Origin: Streptomyces luteolus
Lineage (GTDB): Bacteria > Actinomycetota > Actinomycetes > Streptomycetales > Streptomycetaceae
DNA length: 64,000 nt
Reading direction: 5' to 3'
Assembly (NCBI RefSeq): GCF_029968015.1
Contig: NZ_JASCIS010000011.1
Location: 1-64,000, forward strand
Shown: positions 25,030 through 33,484 of the stretch, piece after piece
Numbering within the stretch: the stretch's first letter is position 1
Layout of the letters: each line of letters begins with the position of its first letter
Translations under genes and position numbers: made by a program
Notes under the pieces: generated by a model
What the model was told of the DNA's origin: nothing
Seen by the model: only the letters and a program-made list of their open reading frames with translations
The model's database searches: none

Positions 25030-25644
25030 CTACAGCGACGCGCACCCCGTCACCGCCCGTGCATGCGCCAGCACCAGCTCCCGCGCCCGCTCCGGCCGCA
25101 CCGCCGCGTTCCGGCTCACGATGTGCAACCCGTACCCGTCCTCAAGGGCGACCAGCCCATGCGCCAGATCCTGCGCCGACGCGGCCAGCGTGAACACCCC
25201 CGTCGCCGCGCCGACCTCGAGGGCCGTCGAGTAGAGCCCCACCTCCCGCGCGAACAGCGACGTCATCAGCTCGGCGTGGCCGGGGCTGCGGCCCGCACGG
25301 CGGTGCAGTTGGTAGAGGAGTCCGTGCAGGGAGTCCTCCGGGCTCGCGGGCAGCCCGCTGTCCACGAGCGCGCGCAGCCGCACCGCCGGATCCGCCGCCG
25401 CCTCGTCGTACGCCCGCTGCCGGGACTCCACGAAGCCCTCCACCGCGCCGCGGTGCACCTCCAGGACGAGGTCGTCCAGCTCCGGGTAGTAGTACAGGAC
25501 CGAGCCCTGTGAGACGCCCGCCGCATCCGCGATGTCCTTGATGCGCAGGCCCTCAAGCCCGCGCTCCGTGATCGCCTGCCCCGCCGCGGAGACGAGGGCC
25601 TGCCTGCGCGCCGTCTGATTGCGCGGTCTGCCGACTTTGCTCAT
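25030..25644 (-). CDS. TetR family transcriptional regulator
   Basis: The 204-residue protein has a TetR helix-turn-helix at about 12-58 (LVSAAGQAITERGLEGLRIKDIADAAGVSQGSVLYYYPE) and a C-terminal helical ligand domain. It is divergent from the aldehyde dehydrogenase-aminotransferase-permease unit. The TTTGA...TCAAA palindrome in the shared intergenic region is its probable operator. The start MSKVGRPRNQ at 25644 is preferred over an in-frame ATG three codons upstream. Confidence 0.88.
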   Translation of the reverse strand: MSKVGRPRNQTARRQALVSAAGQAITERGLEGLRIKDIADAAGVSQGSVLYYYPELDDLVLEVHRGAVEGFVESRQRAYDEAAADPAVRLRALVDSGLPASPEDSLHGLLYQLHRRAGRSPGHAELMTSLFAREVGLYSTALEVGAATGVFTLAASAQDLAHGLVALEDGYGLHIVSRNAAVRPERARELVLAHARAVTGCASL

Positions 25645-25723
25645 GGCGGCCAATTCTCTGTCACCCGAACCATCTCCCGCAAGAAGATCTTGCCCAGAGC
25701 ATTGACGATCCCGTCACCCATTG

Positions 25724-25741
25724 TTTGAATTTCGACTCAAA
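25724..25741. promoter_or_regulatory. Candidate TetR operator
   Basis: TTTGAATTTCGACTCAAA is a dyad with 5-bp perfect arms, in AT-rich sequence between the divergent TetR and aldehyde dehydrogenase genes. A TTGACG hexamer lies just upstream (about 25702). Binding by the TetR protein is inferred from position. Confidence 0.5.
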
Positions 25742-25810
25742 GAATTGCTCGGGCCGCCCCCGGCGCGCGCCGCCCAGGCACCTTCCCCTCGGCCCGCCCC
25801 CGGCCCCTCT

Positions 25811-25864
25811 CCGCAATCGCCCTCCCCGCAATCTCCCTCTCCGCAATCGCCCTCCCCGCAATCG
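25811..25864. repeat. Four-copy short tandem repeat in the 5' leader of the aldehyde dehydrogenase gene
   Basis: The unit CCGCAATCGCCCTCC, with small variations, is repeated about four times between the presumed promoter and the ribosome-binding site GAAGG. It lies in the untranslated leader if transcription starts near 25745, so it could affect leader structure. Confidence 0.6.
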
Positions 25865-25875
25865 AAGGCCACAGC

Positions 25876-27354
25876 ATGACGACGTACTCGCACTGGCGGC
25901 AGCGCGCCGCCGAGCTCGTCCCCCGCACCCGCCTCTTCATCGACGGCACCTGGTCCGACCCCACCGGTGACGACCCGTGGCTGCCCACCGTGAATCCGGC
26001 CACCGGCAAGACCACCGCCCACGTCGCGATCGGCTCGGCCGCCGACGTGGACCGGGCCGTGGCCGCCGCCCGCGCCGCCTTCGAGGACGGCCGCTGGTCG
26101 CGCACCGCCCCCGCCGAACGCAAGCGCGTCCTGCTCGAACTGGCCCGCCTCATCGAGGCGCACGGCGAGGAGCTCGCCCTCTGCGACACCCTCGACATGG
26201 GCAAGCCGATCGCCGAGTCGTACGGCACCGACGTACCCGGCGCCGCCGGCGTCTTCGCCTGGTACGCCGAGGCCCTCGACAAGCTGTACGACGAGGTCGC
26301 CCCGGCCCCGCCCGGCAACCTCGCCCTGGTGCGCCGCGCCCCGCTCGGCGTCGTCGGCGCGGTCGTGCCGTGGAACTTCCCCCTGGACATCGCGACCTGG
26401 AAGCTGGCGCCCGCGCTCGCGGCCGGCAACAGCGTCGTCCTGAAGCCCGCCGAGCAGTCACCGCAGTCGGCGCTGCTGCTCGCCGAACTCGCCACCCGGG
26501 CCGGTCTCCCCGACGGCGTCCTGAACGTCGTCCCCGGCCCCGGCGAGATCACCGGGCGCGCCCTCGGACTGCACCCGGACGTCGACTGCCTGGCGTTCAC
26601 CGGCTCCACCGCCGTCGCCAAGCGCTTCCTCGGCTACGCGGCCGAGTCCAACATGAAGCAGGTCTGGCCCGAGGCCGGCGGCAAGAGCCCCAACCTGGTG
26701 TTCGCCGACGCCGACCTGGAGGCCGCCGCCGAGCGCGCCGCCTGGGGCTTCGCCTACAACGCCGGGCAGGTGTGCTCCTCCAACACCCGGCTGCTCGTGG
26801 ACGCCTCGATCGCCGAGGAGTTCGCCGCCCGCGTCGCCGAGCACGCCCGCTCCTGGCTTCCCGGCGACCCGCTCGACCCGGCCACCCGCCTCGGCCCGCT
26901 GGTCGACGAGGCCCAGGCGCGGCGCGTCCTCGCGGCGGTCACGTCCTCCGGCGGCACGGCCCTGTGCGGCGGTACGCGGCCCGACCGCGAGGGCGCGTAC
27001 GTCGACCCGGCCGTCGTGACCGGCCTCGCGCCCGACACCCCGCTGGTCCGCGAGGAGCTCTTCGGTCCCGTACTCGCCGTCCTGCCGTTCCGCGACGAGG
27101 CGGAGGCGGTCCGGCTCGCGAACGACTCCGCGTACGGCCTCGCCGCCTCCGTGTGGACCCGGGACCTGGGCCGGGCGCACCGCGTCGCCGACGCGCTCCG
27201 GGCGGGCACCGTCTCCGTCAACACCGTCGACGCGCTCAGCCCGTTCACGCCCTTCGGCGGCTTCAAGCAGTCCGGCCACGGCCGCGACCTCTCGCTGCAC
27301 TCCTTCGACAAGTACACGGGCCTCAAGACCACGTGGATCGCGTACGAGGCCTGA
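25876..27354 (+). CDS. Aldehyde dehydrogenase (aminoaldehyde/gamma-glutamyl-aminobutyraldehyde type)
   Basis: The 492-residue ALDH has Glu266 (WPEAGGKSPNLVF) and Cys300 (NAGQVCSSNTR) as base and nucleophile, and the cofactor loop VVPWNFPLDIATWKLAP (163-179). Its pattern resembles PuuC-type aminoaldehyde dehydrogenases more than GabD types. It is 46 bp upstream of a class III aminotransferase gene, followed by an APC permease, and is under a divergent TetR. The cassette fits catabolism of a diamine, polyamine or other amine: import, transamination, then aldehyde oxidation. The exact substrate is not evident. Confidence 0.88.
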   Translation: MTTYSHWRQRAAELVPRTRLFIDGTWSDPTGDDPWLPTVNPATGKTTAHVAIGSAADVDRAVAAARAAFEDGRWSRTAPAERKRVLLELARLIEAHGEELALCDTLDMGKPIAESYGTDVPGAAGVFAWYAEALDKLYDEVAPAPPGNLALVRRAPLGVVGAVVPWNFPLDIATWKLAPALAAGNSVVLKPAEQSPQSALLLAELATRAGLPDGVLNVVPGPGEITGRALGLHPDVDCLAFTGSTAVAKRFLGYAAESNMKQVWPEAGGKSPNLVFADADLEAAAERAAWGFAYNAGQVCSSNTRLLVDASIAEEFAARVAEHARSWLPGDPLDPATRLGPLVDEAQARRVLAAVTSSGGTALCGGTRPDREGAYVDPAVVTGLAPDTPLVREELFGPVLAVLPFRDEAEAVRLANDSAYGLAASVWTRDLGRAHRVADALRAGTVSVNTVDALSPFTPFGGFKQSGHGRDLSLHSFDKYTGLKTTWIAYEA

Positions 27355-27400
27355 CCCGCTCGCTCCGTACGACCAGTTCGCTCACGAAAGGCACCAGAAC

Positions 27401-28768
27401 ATGACCCTCGACGCCGCCGACCTCGCCCGACTCGACCGGGCCCACATCATCCACCCCTATCTGCCGGGCACCGCCACCGAGCGCGTCGTAATGACCGACG
27501 GCGCGGGCTGCCGGCTGACCGACACCGAGGGGCGCGGCTACCTCGACGCCACCGGCGGACTGTGGCTCGCCCAGGTCGGCCACGGCCGCACGGACCTCGC
27601 CGACGTCGCCCACGAGCAGATGAAGAAGCTGGAGTACTTCACCAGCTTCTGGGACTTCTCCAATGACCGCGCGATCGAACTGGCCGCCCGGCTCGCGGAG
27701 TTGGCGCCGGACCCGCTGAACCACGTGTACTACACCTCCGGCGGTTCGGAGGGCGTCGAGGCCGCGATCAAGATGGCCCGCTACTACCACCACCGCCGCG
27801 GCGAGAGCAGCCGCACCTGGATCCTGGCGCGCAGCAAGGCGTACCACGGCGTCGGCTACGGCGGCAGCTCCGCCGCCGGATTCCCGCTCTACCAGGAGGG
27901 GTTCGCCCCGATGGTGCCGCACGTCTCGCACCTGACCCCGCCGTGGCCGTACCGCACCGAGCTGTACGACGGCCAGGCCACGACTCCCGAAGAGGTCACC
28001 GACTTCCTGATCCGCGAACTGGAGGAGCGCATCGCGGAGATCGGCCCGGAGCACATCGCCGCGATGGTCGGCGAGCCGATCATGGGCGTCGGCGGCATGC
28101 TCGTACCGCCCGCCGACTACTGGCCGCGCGTGCGCGAAGTCCTCGACCGGCACGGCATCCTGCTGATCTTCGACGAGGTCGTCACCGCGTACGGGCGCGT
28201 GGGCGAGTGGTTCGCCGCCCAGTACTTCGACACCACGCCCGACATCATCGTCACCGCCAAGGGCATCACCTCCGGGTACGTCCCGCTGGGCGCCCTGCTC
28301 GTCGGGGACCACGTCGCCGAGGCGCTGCTGCGTGAGCACGGCTTCCCGATGGGCTACACGTACAACGGCCACCCGGTCGCCACCGCCGTCGCGCTCGCCA
28401 ACCTCGACATCATCGAGAAGGAGGGCCTGCTCGCCCGCGCGACCACCATCGGCTCGTTCCTGCACGCCGAACTCCAGTCCCAGCTGGGCGACTTGGAGGT
28501 CGTGGGCGAGGTCCGCTCGGTCGGCATGATGCTCGCCGTGGAGCTCGTCGCCGACCGCGCCACCCGCGAGCCGCTGCCCCTCGACCCCGAGCGGATGCCG
28601 CATGACGTGATCCGCCGCGAGACCGGCGTCATCGTCCGCGACTCGGCGCACAGCCTGGTCCTCTCCCCGCCGCTGATCATGACGGAGGCGGAGGCGAAGG
28701 AGGCGGCGTCGGCGCTGCGCGGCGTCCTGGAGCGCACGGAGCCGAACGGCCGGATCCGCCAGGCCTGA
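27401..28768 (+). CDS. Class III aminotransferase (putrescine/beta-alanine:pyruvate type)
   Basis: The 455-residue PLP enzyme has the SGGSEGVEAAIK cofactor-binding motif (113-124), IFDEVVTAYGRVG (256-268) and the Schiff-base Lys287 (VTAKGITSG). Length and motifs fit the omega-amino acid/amine:pyruvate group, and it is distinct from the 424-residue aminotransferase at 3079-4353. It starts 46 bp after the aldehyde dehydrogenase stop, behind AAAGG. It should generate the aldehyde oxidised by its neighbour. Confidence 0.88.
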   Translation: MTLDAADLARLDRAHIIHPYLPGTATERVVMTDGAGCRLTDTEGRGYLDATGGLWLAQVGHGRTDLADVAHEQMKKLEYFTSFWDFSNDRAIELAARLAELAPDPLNHVYYTSGGSEGVEAAIKMARYYHHRRGESSRTWILARSKAYHGVGYGGSSAAGFPLYQEGFAPMVPHVSHLTPPWPYRTELYDGQATTPEEVTDFLIRELEERIAEIGPEHIAAMVGEPIMGVGGMLVPPADYWPRVREVLDRHGILLIFDEVVTAYGRVGEWFAAQYFDTTPDIIVTAKGITSGYVPLGALLVGDHVAEALLREHGFPMGYTYNGHPVATAVALANLDIIEKEGLLARATTIGSFLHAELQSQLGDLEVVGEVRSVGMMLAVELVADRATREPLPLDPERMPHDVIRRETGVIVRDSAHSLVLSPPLIMTEAEAKEAASALRGVLERTEPNGRIRQA

Positions 28769-28779
28769 CCACACCCCCC

Positions 28780-28810
28780 GGGGAGGCCCGTTCCCCCGCC
28801 GGGCCTCCCC
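28780..28810. terminator. Hairpin between aminotransferase and APC permease
   Basis: GGGGAGGCCCG (28780-28790) pairs with 28800-28810 across a 9-nt loop, 12 bp after the aminotransferase stop. It may attenuate transcription into the permease gene or end the first unit. Confidence 0.55.
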
Positions 28811-28894
28811 TCCCCCTCCCCCGTACCGCCGCAGACACGCACGCACCCGCACGCAGTCCCCGCAGTCCCCCGACTCCCGCCCTAGGAACTGCCC

Positions 28895-30373
28895 GTGTCC
28901 ACCAAGCTCTCGCCCCCCGACCTGCCGGCGCCCGAGGCCACCCCGGGCCTGCGGCGCAGCCTCAAGCGCTTCGACATCACCGCCATGGCCATCGCCGCGG
29001 TGATCTCCTTCGACACCGTCGGGCAGATCGCCACCGGCGGCGGTGAGGCCGCCACCTGGACGGCGGCCATCGCCCTGTTCTTCCTCGTCCCGTACGCCCT
29101 GCTCTTCGCCGAGACCGGCGCCGCGTTCCCGCAGGAGGGCGGCCCGTACATGTGGGTCAAGCTCGCCCTCGGCCGGCCCGCCGCCGCGCTCACCACTCTC
29201 TTCTACTGGGTCACCAACCCGATCTGGCTGGGCGGTTCCCTTGTCTTCCTGGCCGCCGAGACCTGGGACGGCTTCGTTTTCCCCCTGGGCTCGGGCACGG
29301 CCGCCGACTACGCCTTCAAGCTCGTCTTCGTCTGGGCCGCCATCCTCACCGCGGTCGTCTCCCTCAGCCGCGGCAAGTGGATCACCACGGCCGGCGCGAT
29401 CGTGAAGGTCCTCTCCCTCGCCCTGTTCACCTGTACCGCCGTGGCCTACGGCGCCCAGCACGGCTTCCAGGGCCTCACCGACGCCGACTTCACCCCGACG
29501 ACGGCCGGCTTCCTCGCCCTCGTACCGATCCTGCTCTTCGCGTACGTCGGCTTCGAGGCGCCGAACGCCGCCGGCGAGGAGATGCACGACCCGCAGCGCG
29601 ACGTGCCCGCCGCCCTCGGCCGCTCCGCGACCGTCGCGGCCTGCTGCTACCTGCTGCCGGTCCTCGCGCTCCTCGCCGTCGTCCCGGCGGGCAAGGTCAC
29701 CGGCGTCGGCGGCTTCATGGAGGGCGCCCGGCTGGTCTTCGGCGTGTACGGGGGAGCGGCCGGGCCGCTGCTCACCCTCACCGCGGTGATGTTCGTCTTC
29801 GCGCTCCTCACCCAGGGCAGCGCCTGGATGATCGTCAGCGACCGGATGCAGGCCATGGCCGCGGCCGACGGCGGCTTCTTCTCCCGCGCGCTCGGAACCT
29901 TCCACCCGAAGCTGGGCACGCCCGTGCGCACGAACCTGCTCTCCGGCGCCGTGGCCACGCTGTTCATGTTCGCGGCGATGCAGCTCGCGGACGGCGATAC
30001 GGCGGCCGTCTTCACCGTGGTCCTGACGGTGGCGGTGACCACCCTGCTGCTCTCGTACCTGGTCGTCGTCCCGGCCCTGGTCGTCCTGCGCCTGCGCCGC
30101 CGGGAGGTACCGCGCCCGTACCGAGTCCCGTTCGGCGACCGCGGGTTCGTGACCTGCGCGGTGGTCGTGTACGCGTGGATCGTGGTCGGCTCCTGGTCGG
30201 CCCTGTTCCCCGGCGTCCTGGAGGGCCTCTTCGGCATCGACTACGTCTTCACCGACGTGTGGGGCGTCTCCCGCCTCGCCTTCGAGACGTTCACTCTGGG
30301 TACGGTCGCGCTGCTTCTGCTTATCGGGGCGGCGGGGCTTGGGGTGGCACGGCGGGAGAACAGGCGCGAGTGA
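28895..30373 (+). CDS. APC superfamily amino acid/amine permease
   Basis: The 492-residue protein has about 12-14 membrane helices and the APC first-helix region (KRFDITAMAIAAVISFDTVGQIATGGGEA, 29-57). It starts at GTG 28895. Its position behind the aldehyde dehydrogenase and aminotransferase genes suggests it imports their amine or omega-amino acid substrate. The 3' end overlaps the convergent DUF397 gene by 53 bp. Confidence 0.87.
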   Translation: MSTKLSPPDLPAPEATPGLRRSLKRFDITAMAIAAVISFDTVGQIATGGGEAATWTAAIALFFLVPYALLFAETGAAFPQEGGPYMWVKLALGRPAAALTTLFYWVTNPIWLGGSLVFLAAETWDGFVFPLGSGTAADYAFKLVFVWAAILTAVVSLSRGKWITTAGAIVKVLSLALFTCTAVAYGAQHGFQGLTDADFTPTTAGFLALVPILLFAYVGFEAPNAAGEEMHDPQRDVPAALGRSATVAACCYLLPVLALLAVVPAGKVTGVGGFMEGARLVFGVYGGAAGPLLTLTAVMFVFALLTQGSAWMIVSDRMQAMAAADGGFFSRALGTFHPKLGTPVRTNLLSGAVATLFMFAAMQLADGDTAAVFTVVLTVAVTTLLLSYLVVVPALVVLRLRRREVPRPYRVPFGDRGFVTCAVVVYAWIVVGSWSALFPGVLEGLFGIDYVFTDVWGVSRLAFETFTLGTVALLLLIGAAGLGVARRENRRE

Positions 30374-30599
30374 ACTCGGCCCACGCGGCGGGACCGAAGG
30401 ACAACGCGGCACGGTGCGTGTCCTTCGAGTCCCGGACGTGCACGGCTGTGGGGCAGGTGGCGACTTCGACGCACTGGCCGCCCTCACCGCTGCTGTACGT
30501 CGACTTGTGCCAGGCCATGGCGACCTCGACGCATTCGCCGCCATCGCCTGCGCTGTAGCTGCTCTTGAACCAGACCAGCGCGCCGGTTTCCGCCTTCAT
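30321..30599 (-). CDS. DUF397 domain-containing protein with duplicated motif
   Basis: The 92-residue protein contains two tandem DUF397-type units: WFKSSYSAGDGGECVEVA (19-36) and WHKSTYSSGEGGQCVEVA (39-56). The second is followed by the usual HVRDSKD and a conserved tail. Canonical DUF397 proteins are about 60-70 residues with one unit. The ATG at 30599 overlaps the stop of the XRE regulator by 4 bp, so the pair is co-translated. In Streptomyces such proteins pair with WhiJ-like XRE regulators and influence development or secondary metabolism. Confidence 0.83.
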   Translation of the reverse strand: MKAETGALVWFKSSYSAGDGGECVEVAMAWHKSTYSSGEGGQCVEVATCPTAVHVRDSKDTHRAALSFGPAAWAEFTRACSPAVPPQAPPPR

Positions 30600-31408
30600 G
30601 CCTCTCTCAGCAACCTCTCGATCAGGCACAGCGACTCCTCGGGAGTGATCGCCTGTGCACGGAGAACTCCGTACGTGGCCTCCAACTCTCGCACTCGGCA
30701 ACGCTCCGTGTAGAGACGGCTGTCGCTCTGGACCTCCGCATAGGCGATCCTCCGCCCATCACCCGTTTCCATCAAGGTGAAGGGCCCAGCCAGTCCAGCG
30801 TGCTCGCCTCGATCCAGCGGCATGATCTGGACCTCAACATTGCGCTTCTGAGCAACCAACATGATCTGCTCCAACTGCCCCCGCCAGGCGTCGTGTCCCC
30901 CTATCTTCCGGTGGAGCACGCCTTCTTCGATCACGAAGCTCACATGCGGGACCGGTCGACGGCTGAAGATCGCCTGTCGCGCCAAGCGCGCCGCAACCCG
31001 GTCTCCGATGCCCCCTTCGTCCAGCAAAGGACGCCACAACCGGCAAACAGCCAGGGCATGTTCTTCCGTCTGCAACAGCCCAGGGACCCCTTGCGTCGCA
31101 TACACATGCAACTCGACCGCCTTCGCCTCCAACCGCGCCGCATCGCGGAAGAACGCCGGATACTGCGCCCGCTCCACCTCCTCCGTCATCTCCACGAGAA
31201 CCCCGTGCGCCCCCACCGCCTCATCCGCCTGGGAGATGAACCGCGCCGGAGGAATCCGCCGACCCTGCTCGAACGAGGCGATCGTCGCCGCCGAGTAACC
31301 GGTCAGCGAGCCCAACTGCGCGCGGTCCATGCCCTTCCATTCCCGGAACCGCTTCAACTGCCGCCCGAACGCGAGCAGTACGCCACTGCCTGCCTCGTCC
31401 ACGCTCAT
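30596..31408 (-). CDS. XRE-family helix-turn-helix protein with DUF5753 (WhiJ-like)
   Basis: The 270-residue protein has an N-terminal XRE domain (about 12-70; RAQLGSLTGYSAATIASFEQGRRIP) and the C-terminal DUF5753 region (about 85-265; QGVPGLLQTEEHA, RQAIF, VIEEGVLHRKIGG). This is the WhiJ/AbaA-type regulator found in dozens of copies per Streptomyces genome, with DUF397 downstream and an HATPase nearby. The ATG at 31408 is chosen because the long upstream extension enters the divergent promoter. It probably works with the DUF397 protein at its own promoter and that of the HATPase gene. Confidence 0.88.
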   Translation of the reverse strand: MSVDEAGSGVLLAFGRQLKRFREWKGMDRAQLGSLTGYSAATIASFEQGRRIPPARFISQADEAVGAHGVLVEMTEEVERAQYPAFFRDAARLEAKAVELHVYATQGVPGLLQTEEHALAVCRLWRPLLDEGGIGDRVAARLARQAIFSRRPVPHVSFVIEEGVLHRKIGGHDAWRGQLEQIMLVAQKRNVEVQIMPLDRGEHAGLAGPFTLMETGDGRRIAYAEVQSDSRLYTERCRVRELEATYGVLRAQAITPEESLCLIERLLREA

Positions 31409-31562
31409 GCCGTTCCCCTCTGCCGCCTCCCCGGACCAACTTCCCACCCAGGGCCGGGTCACGCCGCACCCCGCGTACAACGCGCCCCCCTCCACGTACA
31501 ACACCCCGCAGTCAGGCCGTAGCCCCTGGGCACGCGCCACGACCCCGACCACGCTGGCCGCC

Positions 31563-32039
31563 ATGAGCAGCAGCACCTCCCACACATTCGCGATGCGCTT
31601 CACCTCCACGCCCCGCGGAGCCCGCCTCGCCCGGCGCCTCGTCTCGCACCGTCTGGACGCCTGGGGGCACCCGTACGACTCACACGTCAACGAGACCCTG
31701 ACCCTCATCGCCGCCGAGCTGACCGCCAACGCGGTCCGCCACGGACACGTCCCCGGCCGCGACTTCCACGTACGCCTCACCACCGACGGCCACACCCACC
31801 GCATCGAGGTCTCCGACACCCGCACGGAGAAGCACCCACCGAGCAAGGCGCCCGCCCCCGCGAACCCGGAGAGCGACGGCGGCCGCGGCCTGCTCCTCAT
31901 CTCCGCCCTCGCCGACGACTGGGGCTGCGAGCCGAGGACGGGGGCTCCGGGGAAGACGGTGTGGGCGGTGGTCGACGGCAGCCATGACCGACGCACCGAC
32001 TGCGGCTCGCGTCACGCCCTCAACTGGTGTGCCACGTAA
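31563..32039 (+). CDS. ATP-binding protein, anti-sigma factor-like (HATPase_c_2)
   Basis: The 158-residue protein is an RsbW/SpoIIAB-like GHKL ATPase, with the N-box ELTANAVRHGH (about 51-61) and the G-box region SDGGRGLLLISALADDWG near 105-122. Such proteins bind or phosphorylate partners in partner-switching. It is divergent from the WhiJ-like/DUF397 pair, completing the usual Streptomyces triad. The ATG at 31563 is preferred over upstream starts that run through the intergenic region. Its last 28 bp overlap the convergent beta-family gene. Confidence 0.85.
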   Translation: MSSSTSHTFAMRFTSTPRGARLARRLVSHRLDAWGHPYDSHVNETLTLIAAELTANAVRHGHVPGRDFHVRLTTDGHTHRIEVSDTRTEKHPPSKAPAPANPESDGGRGLLLISALADDWGCEPRTGAPGKTVWAVVDGSHDRRTDCGSRHALNWCAT

Positions 32040-33112
32040 GACATGTGCTGGCTGTGCCCTGCCGTGATCCACTCGGCAGCACCTCCCGTCCCCACCCTCC
32101 CGGCGCCCCGCGCACACCCGTCGAGCCAGGAGTCACCGTCGCTGAAGCCCGCGCCGCGGTACTCCTCCGTCTCGATCAGCCGCCGCGCGAGCGCCCTGAC
32201 ATCCGCCGCGCGTTCCTCCCCCGCTGTCGGCGCCTTGGCCAGCAGGAACGTCCGATCCGTCGTGTACCGCAAAAGCCCCCACGGTCGGCCGCCTCCGCCG
32301 TCCATGGGCAGATCGGCGGCACGCGCGTGCTGAGCCCCGTAGTCGCCGTACGTGAGGAGCGGCAACGGCGCCTCCCTGGCCTCCCCGTCATGCAGGACCA
32401 TGTGCGGGATGTCCCAGTCGAAGCGGTGCGGTTCGGCCAGCGCGCCCACGGCGAGATCCGGCACCTCGCGCGGGACGGAGCCCGCGAGGACCACCACGGT
32501 GCGCCAGCCGTGCAGGGCGCCGAGGAGGTCCAGCGCATGCAAGGCCCACTTGTCGGCCCGGTGGTGCTCCTCCGTCACGGAGCCGAGGTCGAGCAGGAGA
32601 TCGAGGGGGACCGGGTCCGCCCGCAAGCGGTCGAGGATCCTCAGCAGGGCTTCGGCCCGACGTTCGTCAGGCAGGTCCGGCAGGAACACGCGGATCCCGA
32701 GCCCGTTCCCGCTGACGCGGGCCACCCGCGCCGTCACGTCCTGCTGCCACTCGGGCCGCTCGACGCCCGTCACGGGCCGCACGGGGCTGTGCAGCAGGTG
32801 GTTCCACAACTCACCGGTGACCGGCCCCTCTTCATCCTCCACATGGAACGCGTCCACCCAGGCCTGAAACGACCCCTGCGCTTTCAGGATCTCGACCGTA
32901 CGACCACGCACATGCGCGGCGAGGGCAACCCGGTCCCGGTCGTACAGGACGTCCGGCCGGTGACCGAGGAGCCGTTCCGGGCCGGTGCGCGGCGGAACGG
33001 TCCAGAGGGGTGCGGTGACCGCCCGGACCCACGGCTTCAGCTTGGCGTACGCCGCGAGCGCGCTGCTCCGAGCCGGCAGCGCGGGCACGTAGAGAGGTAA
33101 GCAACCGGCCAT
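32012..33112 (-). CDS. Beta family protein (T4 beta-protein-like)
   Basis: The 366-residue protein resembles the 'beta family protein' group (Pfam Beta_protein). It begins AGCLPLYVPALPARSSALAAYAKL and contains predicted alternating strands and helices with LDLLLDLGSV near 190-200, suggesting a TIM-barrel-like fold. No function is known, and members often sit beside XRE regulators or in defence or phage-related contexts. There is no signal peptide or membrane segment. The ATG at 33112 is chosen because the upstream extension has no similarity pattern. It is convergent with the HATPase gene. Confidence 0.72.
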   Translation of the reverse strand: MAGCLPLYVPALPARSSALAAYAKLKPWVRAVTAPLWTVPPRTGPERLLGHRPDVLYDRDRVALAAHVRGRTVEILKAQGSFQAWVDAFHVEDEEGPVTGELWNHLLHSPVRPVTGVERPEWQQDVTARVARVSGNGLGIRVFLPDLPDERRAEALLRILDRLRADPVPLDLLLDLGSVTEEHHRADKWALHALDLLGALHGWRTVVVLAGSVPREVPDLAVGALAEPHRFDWDIPHMVLHDGEAREAPLPLLTYGDYGAQHARAADLPMDGGGGRPWGLLRYTTDRTFLLAKAPTAGEERAADVRALARRLIETEEYRGAGFSDGDSWLDGCARGAGRVGTGGAAEWITAGHSQHMSYVAHQLRA

Positions 33113-33484
33113 AGCGAACAGCCCCCGTCTTCCCCGCGAGAACGTCCTGATCGCAGAGTCACCCGGGACAGCGGACGGCGAAAGAGGGCGTCCCTGGTCA
33201 AGGGCGCGTATCTCGCCACGTGACGGGTGTGGGGTGTGCAAGCCGACCGGCCCGGTGCCCCCGAACACCCCAGGACGATCCCGGCACGGTAGGGATGAGC
33301 CGGGGTCAGGGCGGTCAGGGCGTTGCCGGATCGGGGACCGCCGAGTCCTGACCGTGGGCGGCAGAGTCTTGGCATGACGCGTCACCGGTCTGTCCTGTGG
33401 TGGCAAGACCTGGTGGTGCGCGGGGCGGCAGGCTGGTGGCGGTGCCGCGCGGACGGTGCGGCGCGCTCGTCACCGAGGACACGT
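33113..33484. other. Intergenic stretch, 372 bp
   Basis: This region separates the divergent beta-family gene and the formylglycine-generating enzyme gene. I see a short direct repeat (GGTCAGGGCGGTCAGGGCG near 33305) and no hairpin terminator, RNA gene or copy of the AraC-type operator found elsewhere in the sulfatase island. It presumably holds two divergent promoters. Confidence 0.4.

Noticed and set aside
25811..25864. CRISPR-like array from the repeated CCGCAATCGCCCTCC units
   Set aside because: The units are contiguous, with no unique spacers, are only about 15 bp long, and no cas genes are present.
27323..30544. A 1073-residue leftward frame opposite the aminotransferase and APC permease genes
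   Set aside because: It is highly charged low-complexity sequence with no domain, antisense to two well-defined genes.
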